A stretch of 64,000 nucleotides of DNA from Oceanospirillaceae bacterium (lineage in GTDB: Bacteria > Pseudomonadota > Gammaproteobacteria > Pseudomonadales > Balneatricaceae), in the NCBI GenBank assembly GCA_013215505.1, contig JABSQZ010000009.1:1-64000 (forward strand), given 5' to 3'. This document shows, one piece after another, positions 53,901-62,463 of the stretch. The notes under the pieces are model-generated. The model saw only the letters and a program-made list of their open reading frames with translations, searched no databases and was not told the origin of the DNA. The translations under genes and the position numbers were made by a program. Numbering within the stretch: the stretch's first letter is position 1; each line of letters begins with the position of its first letter.

Positions 53901-54407
53901 TTAAGTACCTTTCACCTCAAAGTACAGAAAGTCCATTTTATTGTTTTTATATGTTTCTACAGCTCTGCGTATTTCACTTGTAGCCACCTCTGTTATGGCT
54001 TTATTCCAGAACGCCTTGGCACCAAGGTTATCGGCAAGTATGCGTATCTGCCATTTTCCGGGGTGCGCCTGGACTGATAGCTTAAAAGCGCTCTGGCCAA
54101 TGCCTTTACGCTTGAATTTTCTAAGCACAAAGAACTGGCCCATATCAAAGGTATTTGCTCGTTGAGGGTAAACTCGGATAAGTGAAAAGCCCGCGACCTC
54201 TTCGCCAACCATTATTAGATAGGCAAAGTGGTCAGGTTTATGCCAATAATCACTTAAACGGGTTACTGCATCCTCTACATTAAAAGTACCATTTGCATAG
54301 GGTGACCAGCCGGTAAATTCAGACATATCATAAATGTAATACTGGAAAAGGTTCTTAATATAGTCGAAGCTAGTTGCTGGGACCAAAGTGACTTGTATAG
54401 ATTCCAT
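53901..54407 (-). CDS. GNAT-family N-acetyltransferase
   Basis: 168 residues. FAYLIMVGEEVAGFSLIRVY is the GNAT central strand, FDMGQFFVLRKFKRKGIGQS contains the acetyl-CoA loop (R-x-x-G-I-G), and WQIRILADNLGAKAFWNKAI is the C-terminal block. It would transfer acetyl groups to an unknown amine. Solitary, between the MarR operon and a hypothetical gene; 53671-53900 has no gene. Confidence 0.87.
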   Translation of the reverse strand: MESIQVTLVPATSFDYIKNLFQYYIYDMSEFTGWSPYANGTFNVEDAVTRLSDYWHKPDHFAYLIMVGEEVAGFSLIRVYPQRANTFDMGQFFVLRKFKRKGIGQSAFKLSVQAHPGKWQIRILADNLGAKAFWNKAITEVATSEIRRAVETYKNNKMDFLYFEVKGT

Positions 54408-54541
54408 ATTGTTTTTGTCTGTTTTATTTTTTGAAATTAATGATCATTTCGCTATTCGACCAAGTGCGATATGAATTGTTGATAAAGGTCTAACAATTCT
54501 TTGGCTGAGAAACTACCTCTGGTATTTTTTCCTCACTATTA

Positions 54542-55507
54542 TCATGTAGTAGTAGATGTTGGCAAATATAAAAATTGGGTGTTTTCAATGGCACTGGCTA
54601 AAAGGTCTTGGTAATCTTCAAACCAAGTCTGCTTTTTCAAATCCTCAGCCGTTGTAATTAATCCCTCTGAATAACCGCGCTGAAAATCATCTTTAACTGA
54701 ATCCCTGGCAGCAAGGATTAAAAGCACTAAAGGGTGATCTGTAGTGAAATCTTCAGCTATAGCACCTTGTTCAAGCGATCCTCTTTCATAAGCATCTTGG
54801 AGGTGGGCGCGCTGCAAAGCGAATTCAATAGAACCGGCTTTTTCTTCGTTACTGACCCCCTCTAAAAACTGAATTCCCGCTTTGTACTTCTGCACATTGT
54901 CACCGAAATAAGGATCAACAAATTTACTCTGTTCGCTGCTCGGGCCACTATATAAGCCCATTGCCAGCCCCTGTTGCTGGCTCATCTTAGAGCGAGCTAT
55001 GGCTTGTTCATCTGCCGTGAACAAGCCATCCTTATTACTCGAAACCGCATATAATGCGCGCCGATCAAGTTCACCAAGCAGAGAGTTTACATCTTCGGCT
55101 CTGGCATTTCCTAAGGAGAAGGGTTTTCCGATCGCATATAATCTCTGGTAATTTTTATCTAAACTAGTACGGGCATCCTCGGCAACTTGGCTAAAATCTT
55201 TGCCCGCAGAAAAACTTTCAAGAGAGGGATTTGCAACACCCGCGGCAATATTTGCCACTGAAAATCCCTCATAGGTCGGCATGAATTGTCGGTAATAATT
55301 TGTAGAGCTGGTGTTGTGTGGGTTCTTCGCCGCAATGTGTGCAGCATCTGAGATAGATACTTTGTTAATAGAAAGTTTGTCGGTTGTTTCAGCTACTGGC
55401 ACCTTATTGCTTTTTGAGCGCTGCGTATCTTCAGTATTGTCGGTAGTAGAAGCTTGAGTCTGCGAGCGATATAAGTCGATGGCTGATGCCTGGGTTGATG
55501 AAATCAT
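54542..55507 (-). CDS. Hypothetical protein, no recognised family
   Basis: 321 residues, soluble, with a low-complexity N-terminus rich in S, T and Q (about 1-50, ASTTDNTEDTQRSKSN) and no signal peptide. A short SSNKDGLFTADEQAIARSKM stretch resembles an EF-hand-like loop (D/N-K-D-G), but this is weak. LSINKVSISDAAHIAAKN and the N-terminal style resemble cytoplasmic or exported structural proteins of other marine gammaproteobacteria, without a function I can name. aaggaagaattt is a good ribosome site. The gene appears intact. Confidence 0.7.
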   Translation of the reverse strand: MISSTQASAIDLYRSQTQASTTDNTEDTQRSKSNKVPVAETTDKLSINKVSISDAAHIAAKNPHNTSSTNYYRQFMPTYEGFSVANIAAGVANPSLESFSAGKDFSQVAEDARTSLDKNYQRLYAIGKPFSLGNARAEDVNSLLGELDRRALYAVSSNKDGLFTADEQAIARSKMSQQQGLAMGLYSGPSSEQSKFVDPYFGDNVQKYKAGIQFLEGVSNEEKAGSIEFALQRAHLQDAYERGSLEQGAIAEDFTTDHPLVLLILAARDSVKDDFQRGYSEGLITTAEDLKKQTWFEDYQDLLASAIENTQFLYLPTSTTT

Positions 55508-55819
55508 AAATTCTTCCTTAAATTTAGGGGCAGACCAATAGCTTCATTTTAACAGTCTGTTCTTGGCAAAACAGTTATCTCTGATAACTGGCTATACTGG
55601 TTAGTTATTATAGCTGGTTTAGTATATTTTTCATTATATTAATCATTAAGTTAGCATTGGAATAGAGCAGTGACCTGATCTGCTTTGATTGGCCACTGAT
55701 CCTTGTAGGACGGTTGATTAAGGACCAAGGTACAGATAGAAAGCGTTTCTGATAGATAACAATTCCAATCAGTATTATGTACTACACTCTATTTAATTTA
55801 CTCAATAGGGTTAATCAAT
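55508..55819. other. Intergenic region between divergent genes
   Basis: AT-rich, with no gene. It should contain the promoters of the two divergent genes, although I cannot point to a convincing -35/-10 pair. Confidence 0.4.
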
Positions 55820-56242
55820 ATGCAATTGGCATCTCATGGAACATTCAAAATTTGGTGTCAGGGCAGCACTGTTTTTGCAGAGTTAAAAGGTAACTGGAAT
55901 GAGGAGGCCGCGCTGGAGTTTGAAAAAGAGTTTATGCGTGCCGCTGCCAGCATGCCGGAGCAATGGGCGCACTTGGTCTACCTCAATGATTGGCAGATTT
56001 GCGTGCCGCAAATGATGGAAATTATCCAGCGGCTGGTCGCTTGGTGCATAGATAATGGGCTGGTCCGGGCTGCCAATATATACGATCCCTCAGATATGAA
56101 ATCATCACTGATTAATAAAATGGTGGTACAGCAAGAGGGGACCTTTGTGCGGGCGGTTTTTGACAATGATGCAGATGCTGCGGCCTGGCTGACAGAGGAA
56201 GGTTTTGCCACTGCGATTAACAGCTGTAGCGTTGATATATAA
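55820..56242 (+). CDS. SpoIIAA/STAS-like small protein
   Basis: 140 residues. FKIWCQGSTVFAELKGNWNE, AALEFEKEFMRAAASMPEQW and AHLVYLNDWQI match the pattern of STAS-like or SpoIIAA-like single-domain proteins (strand, helix, strand with a cofactor-free core), followed by AACIYDP-like (RAANIYDPSDMKSSLINKMV) and AWLTEEGF. These are often found as small regulators of unknown partner. No clear operon partner. The start follows a weak agggttaatcaat site. Confidence 0.55.
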   Translation: MQLASHGTFKIWCQGSTVFAELKGNWNEEAALEFEKEFMRAAASMPEQWAHLVYLNDWQICVPQMMEIIQRLVAWCIDNGLVRAANIYDPSDMKSSLINKMVVQQEGTFVRAVFDNDADAAAWLTEEGFATAINSCSVDI

Positions 56243-56506
56243 AAAAACCACAGATTAGCTCAGCTGTGATACTCGAAAACTCCAGTATCTTCGATATATT
56301 TTCAAGCCAATATTTTAGGGTGTTTGACTAATGCTTTAAAGTTAAATGATAGAGCAATGAGAGCTCTGGATAAATTTTTCTATCAGCAGCTCTATGAATT
56401 TTTTATGGCCGCGATCTTTACACAGGTAGTGGCTGCATAGGTTTGTTAGGCCAGCGACAACATGCACTGCTTAGCGTTGTAAGCAAACAAAAGAAGGTGA
56501 GTTGCA

Positions 56507-57485
56507 TTACAAAGATAGTGGAAAAGCATTGCTGCTAAGTTTGGGAATAGCAGCCGTAGTTGCTGAAGTGGAACCGGCAATAATAGTTGAACAGCAAGTT
56601 AATTTTTCTAATGGTTCTGGTGTATGTAATCCATGACCTTGTGCAAAATCAACTTTCATCCCATGTAAGATATTGGCTATTTCCTGTGTTTCGACATATT
56701 CCGCAATGGTTTCTAGGCCGAGAGTTGCCGCCATACTCACGATGGCTTGTACTAGCGCAGCGTCAGAGTCTTTGTAGCCTAAAATTTTAATCAAACCCCG
56801 TCTATTTTTAGATAATCCACATGCAGATCCCGTAAGTAGGAAAAAGATGAAAAACCACTGCCAAAATCATCCAGGGAGAACCTACAGCCAATGGCTTTTA
56901 AACTACGAATATACTCCTGAGCTGTATCTATGCTGCTCATCGCCGCTGATTCGGTAATTTCGAAAATGAGTTGTCTGGCTTACCTGATGCGGATATCAGC
57001 GCAATTAATTCCGGTATATAGGCCTTATCAGCTAAAGTATGTGCTGATAAATTGATAGAAAAATGTAAATCCTTATCCAGGTTGTAGCTCAGCAGAGTTT
57101 CAATGACCCAGCGATCAATTTTTGGCATCAAACCGAAGCGCTCTGCTGCAGGTAAAAATAATTCGGTAGGGATAATTTCGCCTTGTTGATTCAAGCCCCT
57201 GAGTAGTATTTCAATATGCCCGGTTGTGTTATCGGAATACAAAGGTATGATTTTTTGACCAAATAAACAAAAGTTACTATCAATAATCATGTTGGGGATT
57301 TTAGCTGCCCAATGCTCGTGGCGTCTCAATTCTACTAAGTCGGGGTCGGATTCTTCATAGACTGATACTTTGGCATTTCCTGGAATTTTAGCGATACGAC
57401 AGACGGCATCAGCACGAGATATTAATTCAGTCGCTTGGAAATTTGCTTTGCCTAATACCAAACCTATAGATACCCTCAATTCCAT
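56507..57485 (-). pseudogene. GGDEF-EAL protein remnant, frameshifted
   Basis: From the right: LRVSIGLVLGKANFQATELI with SRADAVCRIAKIPGNAKVSV is the end of a GGDEF domain. KIIPLYSDNTTGHIEILLRG begins an EAL domain (EILLR for EAL), then IDRWVIETLLSY and LHFSINLSAHTLADK. After a frame change come [20 protein letters not shown] and [20 protein letters not shown], and after another IKILGYKDSDAALVQAIVSM, ETIAEYVETQE and FAQGHGLHTPEPLEKL. The N-terminal sensor and GGDEF core are missing, and two frameshifts interrupt the EAL domain. It is non-functional unless sequencing errors are present. 56243-56506 has no gene. Confidence 0.82.
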
Positions 57486-57627
57486 GGGTTACCTCATCCA
57501 TTCAAAGTGATGACCTGCAGTTGTTGGCTTGGATGTGGAAAAATTAGGTTAAATTCACCAGCGAATCGCTAATATCACAATGAAGTACATGCACTAAGAT
57601 TTAACAATAGTTATTACTGGAGACACT

Positions 57628-58155
57628 ATGCTCAAGGGAAGTAACATTTGTATCCGCACCATCAAAGAAGCGGATCTCGAAGTTCTGTTTGATTTGTTAA
57701 ATGATATTGATAGCCAAGGTGAATTTCTCCCGGCCACTCTGACTTCTGAAAATAAATTGAGGTCTCAGTACGCTGAAAATGGTTTTATATCAGGTAGATC
57801 CGAACAGTATTTGATTACCAGTACAGAAGATGAAATTATTGGCTCTATCTGGTCATTCAAGTCGGTTCCCTATTTTGATGCGCTTGAGATTGGCTATCAC
57901 ATCTTTAAGGGCAAGCATCGAGGCAAGGGATATGCAACACAAGCGCTGGGGCTGTTCTGTGATTACATTTTTCAGAGCACACAAGTCAATCGATTAGAGC
58001 TGCGAATTGCCACAGAAAACAGCCCATCCGAGAAAATTGCTATCAGACAAGGTTTTAAGCTGGAGGGAACCCATAGAGAGGCTGCCTACTCAAAAGGTAA
58101 GCTTCACGACATGCATACTTATGCACTGTTACGCCGACAGTGGCAGGTAGGTTAA
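57628..58155 (+). CDS. RimJ/RimL-type GNAT acetyltransferase
   Basis: 175 residues: MLKGSNICIRTIKEADLEVL, FDALEIGYHIFKGKHRGKGY (acetyl-CoA loop) and ATQALGLFCDYIFQSTQVNR, LELRIATENSPSEKIAIRQG, FKLEGTHREAAYSKGKLHDM. This is the RimJ/RimL-type branch acting on protein N-termini or small amines. ctggagacact precedes the ATG. Solitary. Confidence 0.88.
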   Translation: MLKGSNICIRTIKEADLEVLFDLLNDIDSQGEFLPATLTSENKLRSQYAENGFISGRSEQYLITSTEDEIIGSIWSFKSVPYFDALEIGYHIFKGKHRGKGYATQALGLFCDYIFQSTQVNRLELRIATENSPSEKIAIRQGFKLEGTHREAAYSKGKLHDMHTYALLRRQWQVG

Positions 58156-58173
58156 GCCCAGGCATTAATAATT

Positions 58174-58191
58174 ACTAGCCCCCGGGCTAGT
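58174..58191 (+). terminator. Possible terminator hairpin
   Basis: actagcc, loop cccg, ggctagt, followed by tgagttt. The stem is good but the T-run is short, so this is only a candidate, 19 bases after the acetyltransferase stop. Confidence 0.35.
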
Positions 58192-58253
58192 TGAGTTTGC
58201 ATCAGGAAACAGTGAAAAACTCCTATACGCATCGGGATTATGAACCTAAATTT

Positions 58254-58280
58254 CCAACTTCCAACTTCCAACTTCCAATT
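58254..58280. repeat. Minisatellite ttccaac(t)
   Basis: About 3.5 units of cttccaa, ending just at the 3-prime end of the hydrolase gene. The reverse complement, ggaagttggaag, occurs at 60320-60352, so the two flank a 2-kb block in inverted orientation. Confidence 0.7.
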
Positions 58281-59230
58281 CATTTCGCATCAAAGTTGAT
58301 TTTGTTAGTAAACCACTGATTGATATAAGCCACCACTTTAGCTAACTGCGATTCCCCATCAGCAGATCGAAAAGAGTGCTCCAGACCTGGATATTTTTTG
58401 TATTCTATATTCACCTTTCCATCTTGTAGCAGTTGTTCGATCATTTTATCGGTATTTTCCACAGAGACGGCTTGATCGCTGTCGGCTTGTACAATGAGAA
58501 GAGAGGACTTTACCTCACTTAATATAGCTAACTGATCTAATTGCAGGGTACTGCGCCACCATATACTGCCATGGCCACTGATCACCATTTGCATCTCTGT
58601 ATTGGCGGTTAGCTTCGCCGCCATTTCACTAAACCCAATAATTTGTGACTGTAGAGCAGGGGAATCTGGCTGACCGTATTTGATGCTATGGATAACGTCA
58701 TCTTTAAACCAGCGTCCACCACCATTGAACGATACAGAAGCATCAATGAGCTGGGTACGTGATGCGACTATATTTGCGACTACAGCTCCTTCACTCCCGC
58801 CAATCATCAGCAATTTAGGGTAACTGTTGGCAGCTTCTAGTTTCTCTATTACCTGCAGGATATCGGAGGCACGCTGCTGCAAACTGTCCATTTGCAAATA
58901 GCTGGCAGGGCAGTCTACGCGCTCTTCATCTTTATTGTAGGGGAGGGCTGCTGTTATTCCATACTTCTCAATCAACAGCAGGTCTGCCTCAGGCCAGGCA
59001 AGTTTCAGCTGGGGTATAGTCGCATTATGTAACACACTGTTGCAGTCCGAACCTTGCACTATTAATAGAAGAACGTCAGCGGCAATTTTGGGAGAGTTGT
59101 TAGTGATGGAATAATCTATTGATGAGCCATCAGTTCGTTGTATCTGAAAATGAGTATTTTCACTCGATAGGGCTGGGTCAGAAAAACAAAAAACTATGCT
59201 GAAGACAAATTTGCAGCTGATTTTTTTCAT
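58280..59230 (-). CDS. Secreted alpha/beta hydrolase
   Basis: About 316 residues starting MKKISCKFVFSIVFCFSDPA, with a signal-like N-terminus (cleavage near LSSEN). The nucleophile elbow MIGGSEGAVVANIVASR (serine in G-G-S-E-G) around residue 145, the acid in IVQADSDQAVSVENTD and the histidine in YPGLEHSFRSADGES form the expected triad of the dienelactone-hydrolase/prolyl-oligopeptidase-like superfamily. NGGGRWFKDD is a lid-like segment. Substrate unknown. It would act in the periplasm or outside. The TTG two codons earlier is unlikely. Confidence 0.8.
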   Translation of the reverse strand: MKKISCKFVFSIVFCFSDPALSSENTHFQIQRTDGSSIDYSITNNSPKIAADVLLLIVQGSDCNSVLHNATIPQLKLAWPEADLLLIEKYGITAALPYNKDEERVDCPASYLQMDSLQQRASDILQVIEKLEAANSYPKLLMIGGSEGAVVANIVASRTQLIDASVSFNGGGRWFKDDVIHSIKYGQPDSPALQSQIIGFSEMAAKLTANTEMQMVISGHGSIWWRSTLQLDQLAILSEVKSSLLIVQADSDQAVSVENTDKMIEQLLQDGKVNIEYKKYPGLEHSFRSADGESQLAKVVAYINQWFTNKINFDAK

Positions 59231-59529
59231 TCTCAATTAATACCTTGTAGTGTTTTTGCTGAGTAACACTAAGACAGCATCAGCCTCTAGCAGTTCAAAA
59301 AATATGATTTTACATATATATTAAGCAAAGCATAAATGTCCTTGCCTGGCGGAGTAAAATGCCAGATTAAGTCTGGCTAATAGCGCTTAGGGTATTTGCC
59401 TAATTGCAACGCAACAGACGAGTTCTATAACAGAATCATATTTTTTTAAGCATAATGGAGTTCTTTTAGAAAATTTTAGCGACGACATCTTGGACTTTTC
59501 TCTTGTGAATAATAGGAAAAGGAGTTGAT

Positions 59530-60321
59530 ATGAATCTGGGGCAAAAATTGAGCACTGGTATAGTCTTTTTTTTAACAGCCAGTTTGCTCTACGCAAACAA
59601 TGCGGTGACAGCCAGTGCCGCTGCCAAAGCGCTAAATTTAAAATGTCCTATCGTTTGTTATCAGAAAGAAAAAGTAATAATTTCAACCTTCAAAGAGTAT
59701 CCGCTCAGTTTAACGGTGTCCGAAATTATGAAAGGTGCCTACCGTAAACTGGGAATAGAAGTAGACATTCGCTACCTCCCTGGCAAGCGTTCACTGCATT
59801 ATTCCAACATTGGGCATGCTGATGGAGAATTGTTTCGTATTGCAGGTATGAGCAATATATTCCACAATCTAATACGGGTTCCTGTCGCTCTCATGGAACT
59901 GGAAACCATAGTCTATGCTAGGCGAAGCGATATAGTCATTGATGGATGGGATAGCCTAAAACCTTATAAAATTGGTTTTTTAAGGGGCTTCAAAAAAGCC
60001 GAAAAAAACACTCAAGGTATGCACGTTTATTTTGCAGAAAAGATGTCCTCATTATTTGATTTACTGGTAAATGGACGTGTTGACCTGGTGATAGAATCTC
60101 GTATCGGTGGCAAGAACTCACTGGACCCTGAGGCGCATGCTGTGATTATACCTCTCGAGCCGCCAATCGATAAGTTTGAGATTTTTCACTACCTGCATAG
60201 GGAAAATAAATCATTGCTACCAAGGTTGACCAAGGTACTACAACAGATGGAGGCATCCGGGGAGACTGAAAAAATCATAGATGGAATGATTGATCGTAAT
60301 TTTCAGCCTTTAATGAAATAG
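59530..60321 (+). CDS. Periplasmic solute-binding-like protein, paralogue of 5848-6558
   Basis: 263 residues: signal peptide at about 1-28 (ANNAVTASA), a short cysteine-containing region (LKCPIVCYQK), then the binding fold: LSLTVSEIMKGAYRKLGIEV, FHNLIRVPVALMELETIVYA and IDGWDSLKPYKIGFLRGFKK, then LLVNGRVDLVIESRIGGKN and LPRLTKVLQQMEASGE. Clear paralogue of 5848-6558 (shared NLIRVPV, TQGM, GR-D-V and HY-H motifs), with a longer N-terminus. No transporter genes are near. aaggagttgat is a strong ribosome site. Confidence 0.78.
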   Translation: MNLGQKLSTGIVFFLTASLLYANNAVTASAAAKALNLKCPIVCYQKEKVIISTFKEYPLSLTVSEIMKGAYRKLGIEVDIRYLPGKRSLHYSNIGHADGELFRIAGMSNIFHNLIRVPVALMELETIVYARRSDIVIDGWDSLKPYKIGFLRGFKKAEKNTQGMHVYFAEKMSSLFDLLVNGRVDLVIESRIGGKNSLDPEAHAVIIPLEPPIDKFEIFHYLHRENKSLLPRLTKVLQQMEASGETEKIIDGMIDRNFQPLMK

Positions 60322-60366
60322 TTGGAAGTTGGAAGCTGGAAGTTGGAAGTAGTAAGTAGTAAGTAG
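60320..60366. repeat. Minisatellite ggaagtt/agtaagt
   Basis: Starts at the stop codon of the binding-protein gene with four ggaag(t/c)t-type units, followed by agtaagt units. It is the inverted counterpart of 58254-58280. Confidence 0.7.
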
Positions 60367-60442
60367 TGGCACAGTTAAACTCTGTCGAGTTGCTGTGCCT
60401 TAAGAAAGCTATATTACTCGCTATTGATAATGAACAGAGGCG

Positions 60443-61669
60443 TTAGAATCTGTCCGCTCTATAGGGGGTCAGATCTATTTTGGATTTTCTCGCCGCGACT
60501 AAATCAGCGATTAACTCCCCGGTCATTGGCCCCAACGTCATGCCTAAATGCTGGTGACCAAATGCATAAAATATATTCTTGTGTGCTGATTGACTGATAA
60601 TAGGCAGTGAATCTGGCAGTGATGGTCTGCAACCCATCCAGCAAGATTGTTCGGTCATCTCAGCATCTGGTAGCATTCTTTTTACCTTGGGCAGTAACGC
60701 GCGGATTTTACGGTACTTTGCAGGTGCGTCCACTGCCGCTAACTCCACTTGGCTGGTTACCCTTAAACCGGTTTCCATAGGGCTGAGGACAAAACCTTGC
60801 TCGGCATGCACGATAGGCCGAGAGATAGCTTTGGTCACAGGCAGCATCATATGGTAACCGCGTTCAGTTTCCAGTGGTGCACTATAGTTTATACCTTTGG
60901 TTAATTTTGTTGACCAGGCTCCGGCGGTGACTACCAGGGTTCCCGGATAAATGACCTCGTCAGTAGTTTCAATAATTGCTTGTTGTTCTTGTACTTTTAT
61001 ATTGGTTACTTCTGCAACTTTGAACTCCCCACCATTAGCTACAAAATGCTCGGTCAGGCTTTGCAGCATGCGCTCTGGGTTGCTAATAAAATGGCAGTCT
61101 TGTTGATAGAAACCGTGTTGGAAAATACGCGCTAAATTGGGTTCTAAATCGTAAATTTCATCGAAATTTAAGGTTTGATAGGGGGTGCCGTGCTCGGTCA
61201 TCAACTGACGGGAACTGGCATTAGCATTGAAGGCCTGAGACGTTTCAAACAGTCTCAACCATCCCACCGCTTTAAACATATCAACACTTTCAGTATTTGT
61301 TAACAATTTCTGCCAGCTGTTAGTCGCATGTTTGGTTAACGCGACTAAATGCAGCGCATTGCGCTGGTAGTTTTGCTCTCTACTTTGCCAGCTAAATCGA
61401 ATTAGCCAGGGCAGCAGTTGTGGTAGATAAGTTGGTGATATGGATAGCGGACCGCCGGGTTTAAGCATTTTTAAAGCACTGCCGATTATCCCGGGAGTTG
61501 CGGTGGGTACGCAAGAGCCATTAACTATTGCTCCGGCATTGCCAAAAGAAGCACCTGCGCCTGGACCGATTTTATCGATTAAAACAACTTTGTGGCCGTC
61601 TCTTTGCAAGGCGATCGCACAGCAGATTCCGATAATTCCGGCACCTACTACGTAAATTTTTGCGTCCAT
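60443..61669 (-). CDS. dadA: D-amino acid dehydrogenase
   Basis: 408 residues. FAD-binding IYVVGAGIIGICCAIALQRD at the N-terminus, GAGASFGNAGAIVNGSCVPT (typical of DadA), GYHMMLPVTKAISRPIVHAE and the ending GHQHLGMTLGPMTGELIADL are all as in the small subunit of D-amino acid dehydrogenase. It oxidises D-amino acids to keto acids and passes electrons to the respiratory chain at the inner membrane. No alanine racemase gene adjoins it. An aldehyde-dehydrogenase remnant lies upstream on the other strand. Confidence 0.87.
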   Translation of the reverse strand: MDAKIYVVGAGIIGICCAIALQRDGHKVVLIDKIGPGAGASFGNAGAIVNGSCVPTATPGIIGSALKMLKPGGPLSISPTYLPQLLPWLIRFSWQSREQNYQRNALHLVALTKHATNSWQKLLTNTESVDMFKAVGWLRLFETSQAFNANASSRQLMTEHGTPYQTLNFDEIYDLEPNLARIFQHGFYQQDCHFISNPERMLQSLTEHFVANGGEFKVAEVTNIKVQEQQAIIETTDEVIYPGTLVVTAGAWSTKLTKGINYSAPLETERGYHMMLPVTKAISRPIVHAEQGFVLSPMETGLRVTSQVELAAVDAPAKYRKIRALLPKVKRMLPDAEMTEQSCWMGCRPSLPDSLPIISQSAHKNIFYAFGHQHLGMTLGPMTGELIADLVAARKSKIDLTPYRADRF

Positions 61670-61680
61670 ACTGGCACTGT

Positions 61681-61782
61681 CATCCCATGTTGATAAATAA
61701 CTGAAAGAAAAAGTAAAAATGGCAATATATCACTGCTGGATTATACAAGTAAGTAGCTTGGGAAGGTTTTCTTGGCAAAGTT
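61681..61782. repeat. Duplicated segment, copy 1 (upstream of dadA)
   Basis: About 100 bp related to 62347-62443: gataaataactgaaagaaaa/gtcaataaatagctgcaaga, aatggcaatatatcactgct and ttatacaagtaagtagct are recognisably the same, at roughly three quarters identity. It includes the dadA promoter region. Confidence 0.6.
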
Positions 61783-61903
61783 CGTTAATACTTTTACTGG
61801 CGTGTTTTGCCGAATATTATATTTTTTTTCCGCTATTTTTAAAATTATATCAGGGCGAAAAAAGGACTGCTCTCAAATAGCTCCAGACAAGTAAAAATTA
61901 GCG

Positions 61904-62119
61904 AGTATTTAAAAGCATCCACTGCACAATTCAGTGGCGAGATATTTTCAGGGTTATCCCCTGGAATTTGTGTGGCTGTACTTAGCACGGCCCCGCTGCG
62001 CTGTGATCGAATAGCGGCGGCCCTGGATGACGGTATAGTATGGGTGAATTGCTCGCTTTCGAAATTTGTTCAGGCTCCTTGGAGGGCGAAAACGCAGTGG
62101 TATAGGCCGTGAACTTGGA
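61904..62119 (+). pseudogene. Aldehyde dehydrogenase remnant (betaine-aldehyde-type)
   Basis: The plus strand reads GICVAVLSTAPLRCDRIAAA, LDDGIVWVNCSLSKFVQAPW, then, after a two-base loss, SGIGRELG. This corresponds to the C-terminal fifth of betaine-aldehyde dehydrogenase-like proteins (ALDAGIVWVNCS...FVQAPWGGxKxSGIGRELG). The rest is gone, and the fragment ends where a minisatellite begins. It may have accompanied dadA in an amine or amino-acid degradation locus. Confidence 0.75.
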
Positions 62120-62123
62120 CCTT

Positions 62124-62202
62124 GAAACAGGAATCAGGAATCAGGAAACAGGAAACAAGAATCAGGAATCAGGAAACAGGAAACTGGAAACAGGAAAACT
62201 AT
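62124..62202. repeat. Minisatellite gaatcagga/gaaacagga
   Basis: About ten short units of the types gaatcag and gaaacag in mixed order, immediately after the ALDH remnant. No coding frame. Confidence 0.75.
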
Positions 62203-62346
62203 TTGAGCAGCAAACAGATAACTCGCTATCACTGCGCGCAGCCCTAAGGTGGTATCAGCAGCGAGAGATAAAAAATTAGCGCTCAAAATGCACTCATTAG
62301 TTGAATCTGCTGTGCCTGGCTGACTTTCCTGTGCAGACTATTTATG

Positions 62347-62443
62347 GTCGCCCAATGTCAATAAATAGCTGCAAGAGAGAGTCACAATGGCAATCTATCA
62401 GTGCTCTATTGTACAAGTAAATTGCTAAGGTTTTCCTGGGAAA
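62347..62443. repeat. Duplicated segment, copy 2 (downstream of rbsR)
   Basis: Second copy of the segment at 61681-61782 (aatggcaatctatcagtgct, attgtacaagtaaattgcta, aggttttcctggga). It ends 21 bases before the rbsR stop, so a promoter-like region has been placed behind a gene. Confidence 0.6.
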
Positions 62444-62463
62444 GGTTACCTATTATATTCAGT

